From positions 62,001 to 126,000 of the forward strand of contig NZ_JACVAU010000003.1 in the NCBI RefSeq assembly GCF_014852005.1: a stretch of 64,000 nucleotides of DNA. The letters are read 5' to 3'. A program made the position numbers and the translations under genes. Positions 9,648 to 18,899 of this stretch are shown here, in pieces. This DNA is from Pseudoxanthomonas sp. PXM03 (GTDB taxonomy: Bacteria > Pseudomonadota > Gammaproteobacteria > Xanthomonadales > Xanthomonadaceae). Under the pieces are notes generated by a model that saw only the letters and a list, made by a program, of their open reading frames with translations, had not been told where the DNA came from and searched no databases. Numbering within the stretch: position 1 is the first letter of the stretch; every line of letters starts with the position of its first letter.

Positions 9648-10442
9648 ATGGATGCTCAAGTTCTAGTGGCGCTTGCCAAGGCCTGTGGCGTGGCGGGCCT
9701 GGCCATCGGCGTTATGTGGCTGATCTATCGCGAGATCCTGCGACGGGACATTTTCCCGCGCCTGAAGCAATGGCAAGCGTTCACGATCATCTGCTTGATC
9801 ACCGTGTTGATCTTTGCGGTGGTGATGACGGCCCTGCTGGCCAATCGCGGTGAGCCACCGCTGCCCGGCGAATTACCGGCCAGCGCGCATTTTCAAGTGG
9901 ATACCAAAGACGGCATCTTCTGTGAGCAGAACAACGTTGATGATCACGCCGCACCGCATTTCTTCGACCTGCTTCAGGTCGGCCTTTCCGGGTGTCCGAA
10001 CACGGATCGCAGCGGAAGCCGGGCTTACCTGGTATGGCCAGGCCCCCAGGAACCGCGGGCATGGGTGCCGGTCTCGCGCAAGGGCTATCGCCATTGCGGC
10101 CCATCGGACTTCCATGAAACGGCCCCGAAACTGCTCAATGCCGTGGCAGCGGAGTTTCGTGCCCAGCACGATCAGGTGCCCTGCGAGGTGACGCTGAGCG
10201 TGGAGCGCTACTCCACTATCTCTTACCTGGACATCCGCAATCGGCCGATGCAAGCGGCCTTCATCCAGAGCTACCGTCCGGAGACGGGCTTTGCGATGCG
10301 ACAGATGAACCCTCACCAGTTCCCGGACTCTTCCACCCAGACCAGTTTCCAACGCACCGCGACCTCGCAAATCGGCGATGCACAGATCGCCCGGATCTAC
10401 GCCGACTTCAAGCCGTTTCTGTATCCGCAGGCGCCCAACTAG
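9648..10442 (+). CDS. hypothetical membrane protein
   Basis: 264 aa from the ATG preceded by AAGGGGGCCGGG; a GTG at 9618 would add ten residues. Two hydrophobic segments (about residues 5-25 and 43-63) are followed by a soluble domain of about 200 residues containing several Cys (CEQNN, GCPNT, HCGPSD, PCEVT), which would suit an extracytoplasmic, disulfide-bonded domain. No family was recognised. It lies beside another small membrane protein gene, 86 bases away, on the same strand. Confidence 0.6.
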   Translation: MDAQVLVALAKACGVAGLAIGVMWLIYREILRRDIFPRLKQWQAFTIICLITVLIFAVVMTALLANRGEPPLPGELPASAHFQVDTKDGIFCEQNNVDDHAAPHFFDLLQVGLSGCPNTDRSGSRAYLVWPGPQEPRAWVPVSRKGYRHCGPSDFHETAPKLLNAVAAEFRAQHDQVPCEVTLSVERYSTISYLDIRNRPMQAAFIQSYRPETGFAMRQMNPHQFPDSSTQTSFQRTATSQIGDAQIARIYADFKPFLYPQAPN

Positions 10443-10454
10443 GAGGGCGCCAAG

Positions 10455-10913
10455 CTACGCACCGGCCGGAGTTTCGGCCTGCCTGCAGAACGCAGGGGAG
10501 TGTGCCGATGAGACATGAGGGGGAAACACCACGCGCACCACGAGGCCTTGCCCATCCAAGCCCAGGCCAGTGCGAACAGAGGCCTGATGCGACTGGGCGA
10601 TGTCAGCGACCAGCGACAACCCGATGCCGCTACCGCGCACGGTCGTGTCCACCGCCCGATGGAAACGCTCGAAGATCACCTCGCGCTCGGCTTCAGGCAC
10701 ACCCGGGCCATCGTCGAGCACCTCCAGGAACACCGCCCGTGCCGCGTCAGGCGTGGTGGCCGGCTCATAGCCGCAGCGCACCAGCACGTGGCCTCCCTCG
10801 CTGGTGTAACGCAAGGCGTTATGCAGCAGGTTGCGCAGCAGGATCCCGACCTCATCGATGTCGCAGCGAATCAGGCAGGAGGGCACGTCCAGCGAGAGCG
10901 CCGCCATGGACAT
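10455..10913 (-). pseudogene. histidine kinase fragment (ATPase domain only)
   Basis: About 150 aa encode just the C-terminal HATPase of a PhoQ/QseC-like kinase: LLRNLLHNALRY (N-box), LDDGPGVP (G1), IFERFHR (F-box), GSGIGLSLV (G2). The HisKA dimerisation domain, membrane helices and sensor are missing; reading upstream the frame reaches a stop within about 15 codons. The gene was therefore cut near 10.9 kb. It lies exactly where the defence-type island begins, so it probably marks the left junction of an insertion or deletion. Confidence 0.75.
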
Positions 10914-10966
10914 CTGGGAGGCCTTGCCCCAATGATGTTTGAGGCGGCTAACTCAAAACAAAGCCC

Positions 10967-11839
10967 CTAACCGTCTACGAAAGCGGGGGCGTACCATTGA
11001 GTCGATTCGACATCCCCCAACAGCCAAGACCGGTGGCGTTGTGGGTTTCGCAGCATCAGGAGATAGTCCGGAGGGTTCTGGTGGGCGATATCCACCGCCA
11101 CACGCAGCTCATGCAGCACGTAGGGAGCCAGCGCGGCGCGCTCGGTTCGTACCATCGCGCTGGCTTTGTGGAATCGCTCAAACCTGACCACATCCATCTG
11201 CGCTTTGGGCAATGCACGATGCGGTTCGATCACCAGTTCAACCTGGGTGTGCCATGCCCGGTCACTCTCCACACCGACCGGGCAAGGCGCGGGCGTCGGT
11301 GCCACCGCGGACACGCGGCCCAGTACGAAATCCCGGAACGAGGCGGTTTTGGCACAGTAGGCGCGCATATGCCAACGTCCTTGCGTTTGAACGCAGGCAT
11401 GCGGAAACACCGTACGGGAATGGGGCTCGGGGTTGCGCATGGAGCGGTACTCCACCTCCAATCCCGTCTGGAACCGGATGGCTTGCTGCACGGGGGCAAA
11501 GATGTGCGGTTCCACCTCGGCCGCATCGGCTTGCAGGAGCACCATGCCCGCCGGTGCGGCGCCGGTACGCTGGAGCAATCGCACGTAATCGGCCAGCCGG
11601 CCTGTTTCCGAAGACGCGGCCGGCACTTGGGGCAGGCGAGGCACGAACCGCTTTCTAGAGCGGTCCTCCACCACCGACTCGGGGAAGGCGTCGCGATAGG
11701 CGGCGATCAAGCGGCTGGCGTGCGTAAAGTGCAACTGATACAGCTCGCGCAGTCGCGCGTTGGACACGCTGCCTTCCCAGCGCAGCAGCAACCCGATTGC
11801 CGCTAGCCGTTCTTCCATCAGATTCAATGACTTACCCAT
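10967..11839 (-). CDS. WYL-domain transcriptional regulator (CapW/BrxR-like)
   Basis: 290 aa. The N-terminal 70 residues look like a winged helix (RLAAIGLLLRWEGSVSNARLRELYQLH); the middle (about 125-200) matches a WYL domain (GLEVEYRSMRNP, RTVFPHACVQTQGRWHMRAYC, FRDFVLGRVSAV), followed by a C-terminal extension. This is the layout of regulators that repress phage-defence operons. It is divergent from the Wadjet operon with 67 bases between the starts, containing an AT-rich repeat region. Role as Wadjet repressor is inferred from position and family. Confidence 0.82.
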   Translation of the reverse strand: MGKSLNLMEERLAAIGLLLRWEGSVSNARLRELYQLHFTHASRLIAAYRDAFPESVVEDRSRKRFVPRLPQVPAASSETGRLADYVRLLQRTGAAPAGMVLLQADAAEVEPHIFAPVQQAIRFQTGLEVEYRSMRNPEPHSRTVFPHACVQTQGRWHMRAYCAKTASFRDFVLGRVSAVAPTPAPCPVGVESDRAWHTQVELVIEPHRALPKAQMDVVRFERFHKASAMVRTERAALAPYVLHELRVAVDIAHQNPPDYLLMLRNPQRHRSWLLGDVESTQWYAPAFVDG

Positions 11840-11906
11840 GCGCTTGAATATAGCATAAAAGCTATTATAGATTAAAAGCTAAATACGATATCGACAAGGA
11901 TGTGCG
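11840..11906. promoter_or_regulatory. divergent promoter/operator between WYL regulator and jetA
   Basis: The 67-bp spacer is AT-rich against a GC-rich background. It contains the direct repeat TAAAAGCTA at 11856-11864 and 11873-11881 (17-bp period, about 1.6 helical turns) and a short inverted repeat ATAGC/GCTAT at 11850-11865. Such repeats are expected for an autoregulating WYL dimer. The promoters of both genes must lie here, as no other space exists. Confidence 0.6.
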
Positions 11907-13355
11907 ATGCACCTGTTCGATGCGCCCCGTGAACGCTTTCTGCGGGTACTTCATGGCAAGTACCGCGCCATCGCGGCCTGCACCTTGGTGGAACTGCATG
12001 AGCAGTTCTTTGGACCCACCAGCGATTCGGTTACCTTGACGCTGGACTCGCTGCGCCAATGTCTGGCTGCAGCGTGCGACCACACCGATGTTTACGCCGC
12101 GAGTGAAGACGACACCGCAGCGATTTTCAGCCGCGCGCCGACCGAGATGGAGCGCGAAGAGGCCATTCGCCTGCTATCCCGGTTGCTGGTTGAGGACGGG
12201 TGGCTCGAACGCTACTTCGCCGATCTCAAGCCTGCGCTGCGCTTCACGCGCGCAGGCAAGCTCGTCGCGGCCGCGCTGACGGAGATCACGCGCCCGCGGC
12301 GTCGCACCCGGCTGCGCAACATGCGTAGCGTACGAAACGCGCTGCTGCAGTTTTACGAGCGGGCCGACCCAGATGATCTGGCCGATGCTCTGCATTACGC
12401 CGCGGCCATGAGCGATGAGCTCACCGACGACATCCACATGCTGCAGGAGCAGGCGCGCTCGCTGCTTCGCCAGCAGGACACAGCCTTCGACCATCTGCTG
12501 GAGCTGAACCGCCGGATGGATGGGGACTATGCCCCACGACTGCTGGCCGACAACGTCGATACGTATTCCAGTGACATCATCGACGCGTTGGAGAAGCTGC
12601 GCGCCCTGCCGGACGCTCGCCGCACCGAGATGGACAGGCAGCTCTCGCGAGAGTTGCCTTGGCTGGCAGAGGACGCGGCCGGGCACCACCGGGTGCTGGA
12701 CTACGCGCTCGATCGTGTCCACACGATCATCCTGCACGGCTGTCGCCCTAAACAGTCGGCCATGGTGCGAGAGATCCAGTCCGTCACTCGCTTGATGGCG
12801 CAGGTCGTGGGGCATCAGCACTTCGTCAGGGCCGCCTCGCGTTCGTCGGCGCTGTCGCGCTTGGTGGAGCGCCTGAAGGAAGAAGAGAGCCCGGAGCAGC
12901 GAGAACGCTTGCTGGCCCGCTTCGGTCACGCCATTGCGCCGATGGCGATCCGACTAGTGGATCCCTCCCGCATTGCGGTGCGCGACAAACGCGCCTCACG
13001 CGTGGCTAGCGGAGAGGGCTCCAGTGCGATCATCTCCTGGGACGCGCAGCTGCAGCATGCGATCGAGCAGGCGCTGGATAGCGCAGTGATGATCGATGCG
13101 CCCGCCAACGGTGCACACCTGGCCAATCAGTTACGAGAACGCCATGCGGTGTACTTCTCAGACCTGGCGCTGGACTCGCCCCAGGCGATCCTGCATGCGG
13201 TGTTCGCCATGGCCCATGCCAATGAAGTGATCCAGATCAGTGCGGAAAACCTGCCGCATCGTCCGGTGGTCAACGCGTTCTTCTCTACCCACGATGTGTT
13301 GATGACGCCCTCGGTGCGCCGTCCCCTGAAGGAGCCTTATGCAACCGATCCGTGA
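11907..13355 (+). CDS. jetA: Wadjet protein JetA (kleisin-like)
   Basis: 482 aa, all-alpha and charged, beginning MHLFDAPRERFLRVLHGKYR. Position defines it: first of four coupled genes (two mid-size proteins, a giant SMC-like ATPase, then a TOPRIM protein), the order of the Wadjet jetABCD plasmid-defence operon. JetA proteins are MukF/MksF-like kleisins that bridge the SMC heads. The N-terminus does not look like the DUF3375 JetA of type I, so the subtype is left open. No sign of frame disruption. Confidence 0.8.
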   Translation: MHLFDAPRERFLRVLHGKYRAIAACTLVELHEQFFGPTSDSVTLTLDSLRQCLAAACDHTDVYAASEDDTAAIFSRAPTEMEREEAIRLLSRLLVEDGWLERYFADLKPALRFTRAGKLVAAALTEITRPRRRTRLRNMRSVRNALLQFYERADPDDLADALHYAAAMSDELTDDIHMLQEQARSLLRQQDTAFDHLLELNRRMDGDYAPRLLADNVDTYSSDIIDALEKLRALPDARRTEMDRQLSRELPWLAEDAAGHHRVLDYALDRVHTIILHGCRPKQSAMVREIQSVTRLMAQVVGHQHFVRAASRSSALSRLVERLKEEESPEQRERLLARFGHAIAPMAIRLVDPSRIAVRDKRASRVASGEGSSAIISWDAQLQHAIEQALDSAVMIDAPANGAHLANQLRERHAVYFSDLALDSPQAILHAVFAMAHANEVIQISAENLPHRPVVNAFFSTHDVLMTPSVRRPLKEPYATDP

Positions 13356-13989
13356 TGCCCTGATGGGCACGCTTCCCGCTTGGCTCCAGCCCAGCTTCCA
13401 ACCGGTAGTCTGGCGATTGCTGGCCACCGGGGTGATTGCGCGCGGAGCCTCGGGTAGCGAGACCGAACTCTACGATCGCAGTGTGGACATGGAGCGCGTG
13501 CTCAGCGAGTTGTTTGAGGTGCTCGGCTTTCCTTTCCATCACGATCCCACCGCACAGACCGTCAGGCTCTACGCACCTGGCGCCTCGATCCCGGGTGTTC
13601 CGACCCACGATTGTCCGACCTATCCCCGGCTTACGACGAACGTATCGGCCGATCTGGCTGCTGGCCTGATTGCCTTGTGGCTCCTCTACCGCGAAGCCAT
13701 CGAGCGCAATCTGCTCAATGACCGGGGCGAGCGGGTGGTTGAACTGGCCGATCTGGACAACTGCATGGTGTCCCAGTTGCAGAACCTGTCGCTGCAGCGA
13801 CAGACCGACCGGCGAGCGATGCTGACCAGCTTCCGACAGCTTCGCGTTGTGAGGTTGCCCGATAGCGGTGTGGACATGGAGGCGGGCGAGGCGCTGGCCA
13901 TCCAGCGCGGCATCCTCAGCCTGATCTTCGATACCGCGGCCGAAGCGGCGTTGGAGCAGCGTGGTGACAAGGAGCGTGAGTCCGCATGA
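13339..13989 (+). CDS. jetB: Wadjet protein JetB (MukE/MksE-like)
   Basis: 216 aa, overlapping jetA by 17 bases (a second ATG at 13360 is possible). It has the size and winged-helix-rich composition of JetB/DUF4194, which binds the kleisin. It ends with an ATGA overlap into jetC, so the three proteins should be made in fixed ratio. The identification leans mainly on operon position. Confidence 0.78.
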   Translation: MQPIRDALMGTLPAWLQPSFQPVVWRLLATGVIARGASGSETELYDRSVDMERVLSELFEVLGFPFHHDPTAQTVRLYAPGASIPGVPTHDCPTYPRLTTNVSADLAAGLIALWLLYREAIERNLLNDRGERVVELADLDNCMVSQLQNLSLQRQTDRRAMLTSFRQLRVVRLPDSGVDMEAGEALAIQRGILSLIFDTAAEAALEQRGDKERESA

Positions 13990-16900
13990 AGATCGAACGC
14001 ATCATTGCCATCAATTTTGGCGCCCTGTCCGAGCGTGATATCGAGCTAGGGCAGGCCAACCTGGTCGTGGGCAAGAACGGCGCCGGGAAGTCCACGCTGC
14101 AGGACCTGATCCAGATCGTACTGGCGGGCAACGATCACAATCTGATCCGGCTCAATCCAGCCCAGGATGCGGACCACAAGAAATCCAAGCGCGGCCTGAC
14201 CAAACGAAGTTTGGCCGCCTATGCGGTGAACATGACCGATGACGGCCCCGGCCGACCCGGCGGTGCGCTGTGCATCATCGGACTGGTCTTCCAGCCCGAC
14301 CCGGACGAACAGGCCGAACCGATGACCGCGTTGTGGATGGCAGAGGTCGTGCCGGATCAACCCGGTCTGACCAGCCGTCCGCACTTCCGGGTGAAGCACG
14401 AGTTTGGGACCCTGGTGCGGGCCGGGCTCAGCTCGCTGGACCTGCTGCAGGTGGACGCATCGGGTGGGTGGCGCGTGCCCGCGCTGGCCCAGATAAGCGA
14501 TCAGCTCCTAGCCTCGTATCCGCGCGGCCAGGTGAAAGGGGATCTGGCAAAGAAGGCCTACGTCGTCTCGCTGCAAGACTGGTTGAGTGGGGGCAACATT
14601 GAGACAGGCAAGGAAGCCGAGCGCGCCACGAAGACCTTCATCCAGTCCATCGCGCTGAAGGACATATCCGATGTGGATACTATCGTGCGCGATCGGGTGC
14701 TCGACGACATGGATCTCAGCGCCGATGTCCAAGAGACCGCCAGCACGCTGCGTCAGCTTGAGCTACTCCAGGCCGAGGCTGATCGTCTGGCGTCGATGGA
14801 TGCGATCCTGCAACGCGCCGACCAGACGGGCCAGGAGATCCTGGAGCGCGTCAAGGGTGTCCACGTAAGGCAGCTGGCGGTTGCGATCCGGCGCCACGTT
14901 CAACGGCGCAAGGACCACAATGACGCCATCTCCGCGTTGGCGGACTGTGATGTACGGCTGATCAAGGCCGAACAATCGGCAGCCGCATTGGAGCAGAGCG
15001 TGCACGACTTGGATCTCAGGGTTCAGGACGCATCGCTGCAGGTCGGCTCGCTCCCAGGCATGGGCGAACAGCGGGTGCTACTGAGTGAAGCCAAGGAAGC
15101 ACAGGCGCTGCGCGCGCGTTCCTTGGCCAGTCTCCACGATGACCTCGCTGCAGCGTGGGCCAGCGAGGTTTCCGGCGCGCTTGCCCGCTTGCCCCTGACC
15201 CAGTTCGCGACTATCCATGAGGCATGGAAGGGCATCTCGCCTCACGCCACGGCACTGGGCCATGCATCCGAACAGCTACGCGCCTTGACCGCGCACGCCT
15301 GTCGGCAAGTCGACGATCCCGTACCCGTCGGTGAATTCCACGCCTTGGCGCTGGAGCACGACAGCCACCTCTCCCTCTTGCAAAGCTCTGGACGAAGCAG
15401 TCTGACCAGGCTCAAACAAGCTGCCTTCACTGAAGCAACGAGCCTGAGTGCGGTCATGCAGACGGCCCAGGACGCCGTTGGCGCCGCCCAACAGCAACTG
15501 GACAAGGTATCCAATGGCAATATCGTCCTGCCGCGCCTGATTGAAGAGGCCTGCGCCATGCTCAAACACGCGCTTCCGGCCGATGCCAGGCCGCGGCTGC
15601 TTTGCCATCACGTGACGCCGAGGTTCGGAACCGCTTGGCGGCCCGCGATCGAAGGGCTGCTCGGTGGAAGCCGGTTTACCGTTCTTGTCGAACCTGCCCA
15701 CGAAGGCGATGCCCACCGGCATTTGCGCGACTGGCTGGCATTGCGACCTGCGCATGCCAAAGGCGGCCTCCAACCCACCCTTGCGCAGACGCGTCGGGCC
15801 AGGGACGAGGCGCAACGCAGGCCTCCGGTCCAGGCTTCGGTGCTGGAAGAGCTGGACATCGACGACCCCCTGGCGCGCGACTACCTGATCGCCAAGTACG
15901 GCAGCACGGTCAAGGTAACCGACGCCAAACAGCTCGATACGATCGCCAGCGGCCTGATGGTGGATGGCCGCGTGTCAAAAGGCTTTGGTCGCCGCATCGC
16001 CCTGCTGAAAAAAGAGGAGTGCGTGTTCGGCGCCGATGCCAGGCGCGCCCAGCGTGCCGCCATCGAGGCTCAGCTGTCGCAAGCACGTGGCGAGCTTGAC
16101 CAGGCCAGTCTGCAGTATGAAGCCGTGAAGTTCCTGGCGACGTTTGAGGGCGATCGGCAGGGCCGCCCGATTCAAGCTCTGGTGGCAGACCTGGAACGTG
16201 CCGAGTACAAGCGTATAGATGTGGCGCACAGGACATCGGCGCTGGACGGACAAAGTCCAGAAGCCAAGCTAGCTATCGCGCGTCTTGAGCAGCAGAAGCG
16301 CGAACTGACGGATATGCGAGCTCGTCTAGTGGTCGAGCAGGAAGCCGTGCATAAGGCGTCTTCCAAGAAGGATAAAGCCCAACAGGACCTGGACGCGATG
16401 GGCTCGCAATTGGCAGAAGCGGCGAGCGAGCAGGATCAGTACCGGCAGCGTCTGGTGGCGGCACAGGCCGCTGTGTCGCCGACCTTGGAGGAAGGCGCGT
16501 GGGAGGCCGAAGCCGATCAACTGTCACAGCATCCGTTGGAGGCAGGCGACTCGCTGGGTACCGTCGCCGGCCATATCGCACAACGCTTCCAGACCATGCA
16601 AGCCGATCTGGACAGGTACATGGAACGCGCGCGCGATGGCGAGGGGTTGGAACGCGTGGCGGATGTGGACAGCGGTGCGGTCTGGTCGCGCCTGATCGAT
16701 ATCGTCCAGTGCATTCGCTCCGTGGAGCGCAGGCGCGCATGGCTGACCGAATCCTCGCTGCGCGCCAATGCCGAAGAGATCAGCAAGACCAAGCACAAAT
16801 TCGCCAGCGTCCTGACCGACACGCTGGTTCAGAAGATCCTGAGCCGCACCAAGGAAATCAAGTTTGTCATCGATACCTTGAACCGGCCACTGCGGGACTT

Positions 16901-17666
16901 GGACTTCGGTACCCACAAGCGGTATGAGGTGGTATATGCGCTCAAACCCGAGTTCGCGGACTATCTGGCTTTCTTTGCAGCCGTGAAGGAGAAGTCCCAG
17001 GATCTCAGCCCCGAAGATCAATGGTTCGGCCAGGACGTGTTCACACCGGAAGAGCAGGCGATTCGGGAACGCATCAAGCGAGACCTGCTCAACGCCCACA
17101 GCGAGGCCGGGCGCCGGGCACTGGAGCGCATCAGCAACGCAGCCAACTACTACGAGTACGACCTGGCATTCGAGACGCAGGCCGGCACCCCGGTCCTCTA
17201 CTCGGAGTGGGGCACCGGCTCAGGCGGGGAGAGCGGCACGCCGCCGTACATCCTGTGCGGCATGCTGGTGGCCAACGCATGCGGTTGGTTCAAGGGACGA
17301 GGGCCGCGACTCCGTGTGCTCATGCTCGATGAGGCGTTCAAGGTGCATGACCTGGAGCGATCCAATCGGGTGATCGAGTACCTCCAACGCATGGGCTTCC
17401 AGCTCATCATCGCCGCCCAGATGGACAAGGCCAGCTCCATTCTTCCCAATTTCACCACCACAGTATCGGTGGCGCGGTTGGCGGCTCGCATTGGGAACGT
17501 GCGCACCTGGGTGTCCCAGATCCATGTCATCGGTCTGAATCGCGATCCACTCCGCGCGTTGTGGCAAGAACGACGCCGTCAGGTGGCTGCGGCGGCCGAG
17601 GCGGAATTTCGCAGACTCAATCCGCCGCCGGACCAGGGGCAGATCGCACTCGGAGTAGAAGGGTGA
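13986..17666 (+). CDS. jetC: Wadjet SMC-like ATPase JetC
   Basis: 1226 aa. Walker A GKNGAGKS is at residues 29-36; long heptad-rich coiled coils run from about 270 to 500 and 690 to 860 around a central hinge-like region; the ABC signature GTGSGGESG is near residue 1077 and Walker B LRVLMLDEAF near 1108. This is the MukB/MksB-like motor that extrudes circular plasmid DNA in Wadjet. All ATPase motifs are intact. It starts in the jetB stop codon and overlaps jetD by 4 bases. Confidence 0.92.
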   Translation: MKIERIIAINFGALSERDIELGQANLVVGKNGAGKSTLQDLIQIVLAGNDHNLIRLNPAQDADHKKSKRGLTKRSLAAYAVNMTDDGPGRPGGALCIIGLVFQPDPDEQAEPMTALWMAEVVPDQPGLTSRPHFRVKHEFGTLVRAGLSSLDLLQVDASGGWRVPALAQISDQLLASYPRGQVKGDLAKKAYVVSLQDWLSGGNIETGKEAERATKTFIQSIALKDISDVDTIVRDRVLDDMDLSADVQETASTLRQLELLQAEADRLASMDAILQRADQTGQEILERVKGVHVRQLAVAIRRHVQRRKDHNDAISALADCDVRLIKAEQSAAALEQSVHDLDLRVQDASLQVGSLPGMGEQRVLLSEAKEAQALRARSLASLHDDLAAAWASEVSGALARLPLTQFATIHEAWKGISPHATALGHASEQLRALTAHACRQVDDPVPVGEFHALALEHDSHLSLLQSSGRSSLTRLKQAAFTEATSLSAVMQTAQDAVGAAQQQLDKVSNGNIVLPRLIEEACAMLKHALPADARPRLLCHHVTPRFGTAWRPAIEGLLGGSRFTVLVEPAHEGDAHRHLRDWLALRPAHAKGGLQPTLAQTRRARDEAQRRPPVQASVLEELDIDDPLARDYLIAKYGSTVKVTDAKQLDTIASGLMVDGRVSKGFGRRIALLKKEECVFGADARRAQRAAIEAQLSQARGELDQASLQYEAVKFLATFEGDRQGRPIQALVADLERAEYKRIDVAHRTSALDGQSPEAKLAIARLEQQKRELTDMRARLVVEQEAVHKASSKKDKAQQDLDAMGSQLAEAASEQDQYRQRLVAAQAAVSPTLEEGAWEAEADQLSQHPLEAGDSLGTVAGHIAQRFQTMQADLDRYMERARDGEGLERVADVDSGAVWSRLIDIVQCIRSVERRRAWLTESSLRANAEEISKTKHKFASVLTDTLVQKILSRTKEIKFVIDTLNRPLRDLDFGTHKRYEVVYALKPEFADYLAFFAAVKEKSQDLSPEDQWFGQDVFTPEEQAIRERIKRDLLNAHSEAGRRALERISNAANYYEYDLAFETQAGTPVLYSEWGTGSGGESGTPPYILCGMLVANACGWFKGRGPRLRVLMLDEAFKVHDLERSNRVIEYLQRMGFQLIIAAQMDKASSILPNFTTTVSVARLAARIGNVRTWVSQIHVIGLNRDPLRALWQERRRQVAAAAEAEFRRLNPPPDQGQIALGVEG

Positions 17667-18856
17667 TCCGCCCTGGGTTTCTCGAGGAGCCGCTGGTGGA
17701 TGCGGTCCTGCAGGCGCTGCTCAAACGGGCCGATCTGCGGGCGCCACCGCGGATCAGGCCACCACGCATCCGGCTTGACCAGGAGACTTGTCCGGTCTGG
17801 TTTGGCGCCATTGGCGGTGAGGCCAAGGCATTCAGCTGGAAGCGTTTGTTGGATTTGGAGCAGGCGACGCTGATCGTCGTGCGGGTCAAACATCGGCATG
17901 CGGACGCTCCTTGGCGCGACGAACCGGCCATCAGCCTGACGTCGTTAGGCGAAGAGCGCCTGCGTGAGTGGTTGGGTCACCCCTTTCCCGAGCCCAGCGC
18001 GAACAGGCAGTGGCGGGCTGCGGTAAGTGCTCGCGCTGGCCTGACCGATACCCTGCGGCAGGCGCTGCTGGTCAGGCCGCTGCTGATAGGAAGGCGAGAT
18101 CCTCAAGACATCCTGTCCCGCCTGCTTTCCGCCCATGCCACTTTCGGCCGGGCAGTCCGCAGACGGGTGGTGTCAGCCAAGGCGTTCTGGGGCCTGTCCA
18201 AGGTGTTGGACCAACGCGATGACCTGCTCAGGGCCCTAGAGGGCCAAGACGGGGAGGTGTGGCCCAGACGCACTCTGCTGATGCATGTGCGCGCGACGGT
18301 ACCGACGCCGGATGGGATCTTGTTCGTGGAGAACCTGGATGCCTTCGATGCGGCGTGCTTGGGAGAGGTGCCGCTGCCGGATACCTGGTGGATCCTCTAT
18401 GCCGCCGGCTTCAAGGGCAGTTCGAGCCGCCTGCTGACAAAAGGTGCCGTGCGTTGGTTCGGTGAGGTTGAAACTGACCACCTGACCTCGGCGCAATTGC
18501 ACCAGGGCCTGGAACAGGTCAACCAAGGCGTATGCGAAGCCGCTTTCTGGGGAGATCTGGATTTTGCTGGCATTACCATTCTTCGGGAATTGCGCCGGGT
18601 GATGCCCTCCATCCAAGCCTGGAAGCCGGGCTATACCAGATTGCTGGCGTTGCTTGAGACCGGGCAGGGGCATGAGCCGGAGGAGAGCGCGAAGGCGGGC
18701 CAACTGGATCCGGAGCGCAGCGGCTGCCCCTATAGCGATGAGGTACTGCTGCCTGCCATACGCAGGCATCGGAAATTTGTGGACCAGGAGGCGGTGTGCT
18801 TGGCCGATGACTGGACGCACGTAGCGCCACTGCCGCAGGCTTCTGGTCACGCGTGA
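17663..18856 (+). CDS. jetD: Wadjet nuclease JetD (TOPRIM, topo VI-A-like)
   Basis: 397 aa from a GTG that overlaps the jetC stop. The C-terminal half has a TOPRIM fold with the acidic motif LFVENLDAFDA near residue 222 and WGDLDFAGITIL near 295 (the DxD-type metal ligands). These residues are those expected for the DUF2220/DUF3322 JetD nuclease that cleaves plasmid DNA after loop extrusion. The active-site acids are present, so the system looks intact. An upstream frame beginning at 17561 lies within jetC and is rejected. Confidence 0.88.
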   Translation: MIRPGFLEEPLVDAVLQALLKRADLRAPPRIRPPRIRLDQETCPVWFGAIGGEAKAFSWKRLLDLEQATLIVVRVKHRHADAPWRDEPAISLTSLGEERLREWLGHPFPEPSANRQWRAAVSARAGLTDTLRQALLVRPLLIGRRDPQDILSRLLSAHATFGRAVRRRVVSAKAFWGLSKVLDQRDDLLRALEGQDGEVWPRRTLLMHVRATVPTPDGILFVENLDAFDAACLGEVPLPDTWWILYAAGFKGSSSRLLTKGAVRWFGEVETDHLTSAQLHQGLEQVNQGVCEAAFWGDLDFAGITILRELRRVMPSIQAWKPGYTRLLALLETGQGHEPEESAKAGQLDPERSGCPYSDEVLLPAIRRHRKFVDQEAVCLADDWTHVAPLPQASGHA

Positions 18857-18899
18857 ACCACGCGCACCGAGCTTGCTGGCCACCTGAAGGAGTAGGTAG

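Noticed and set aside
11847-11877. The WYL/jetA spacer also resembles a dif site (AGCATAA, AAGCTA, TTATAGATTAA).
   Set aside because: The XerD-side arm departs from the consensus after TTAT, and the AT-rich spacer with direct repeats is better explained as a promoter/operator.
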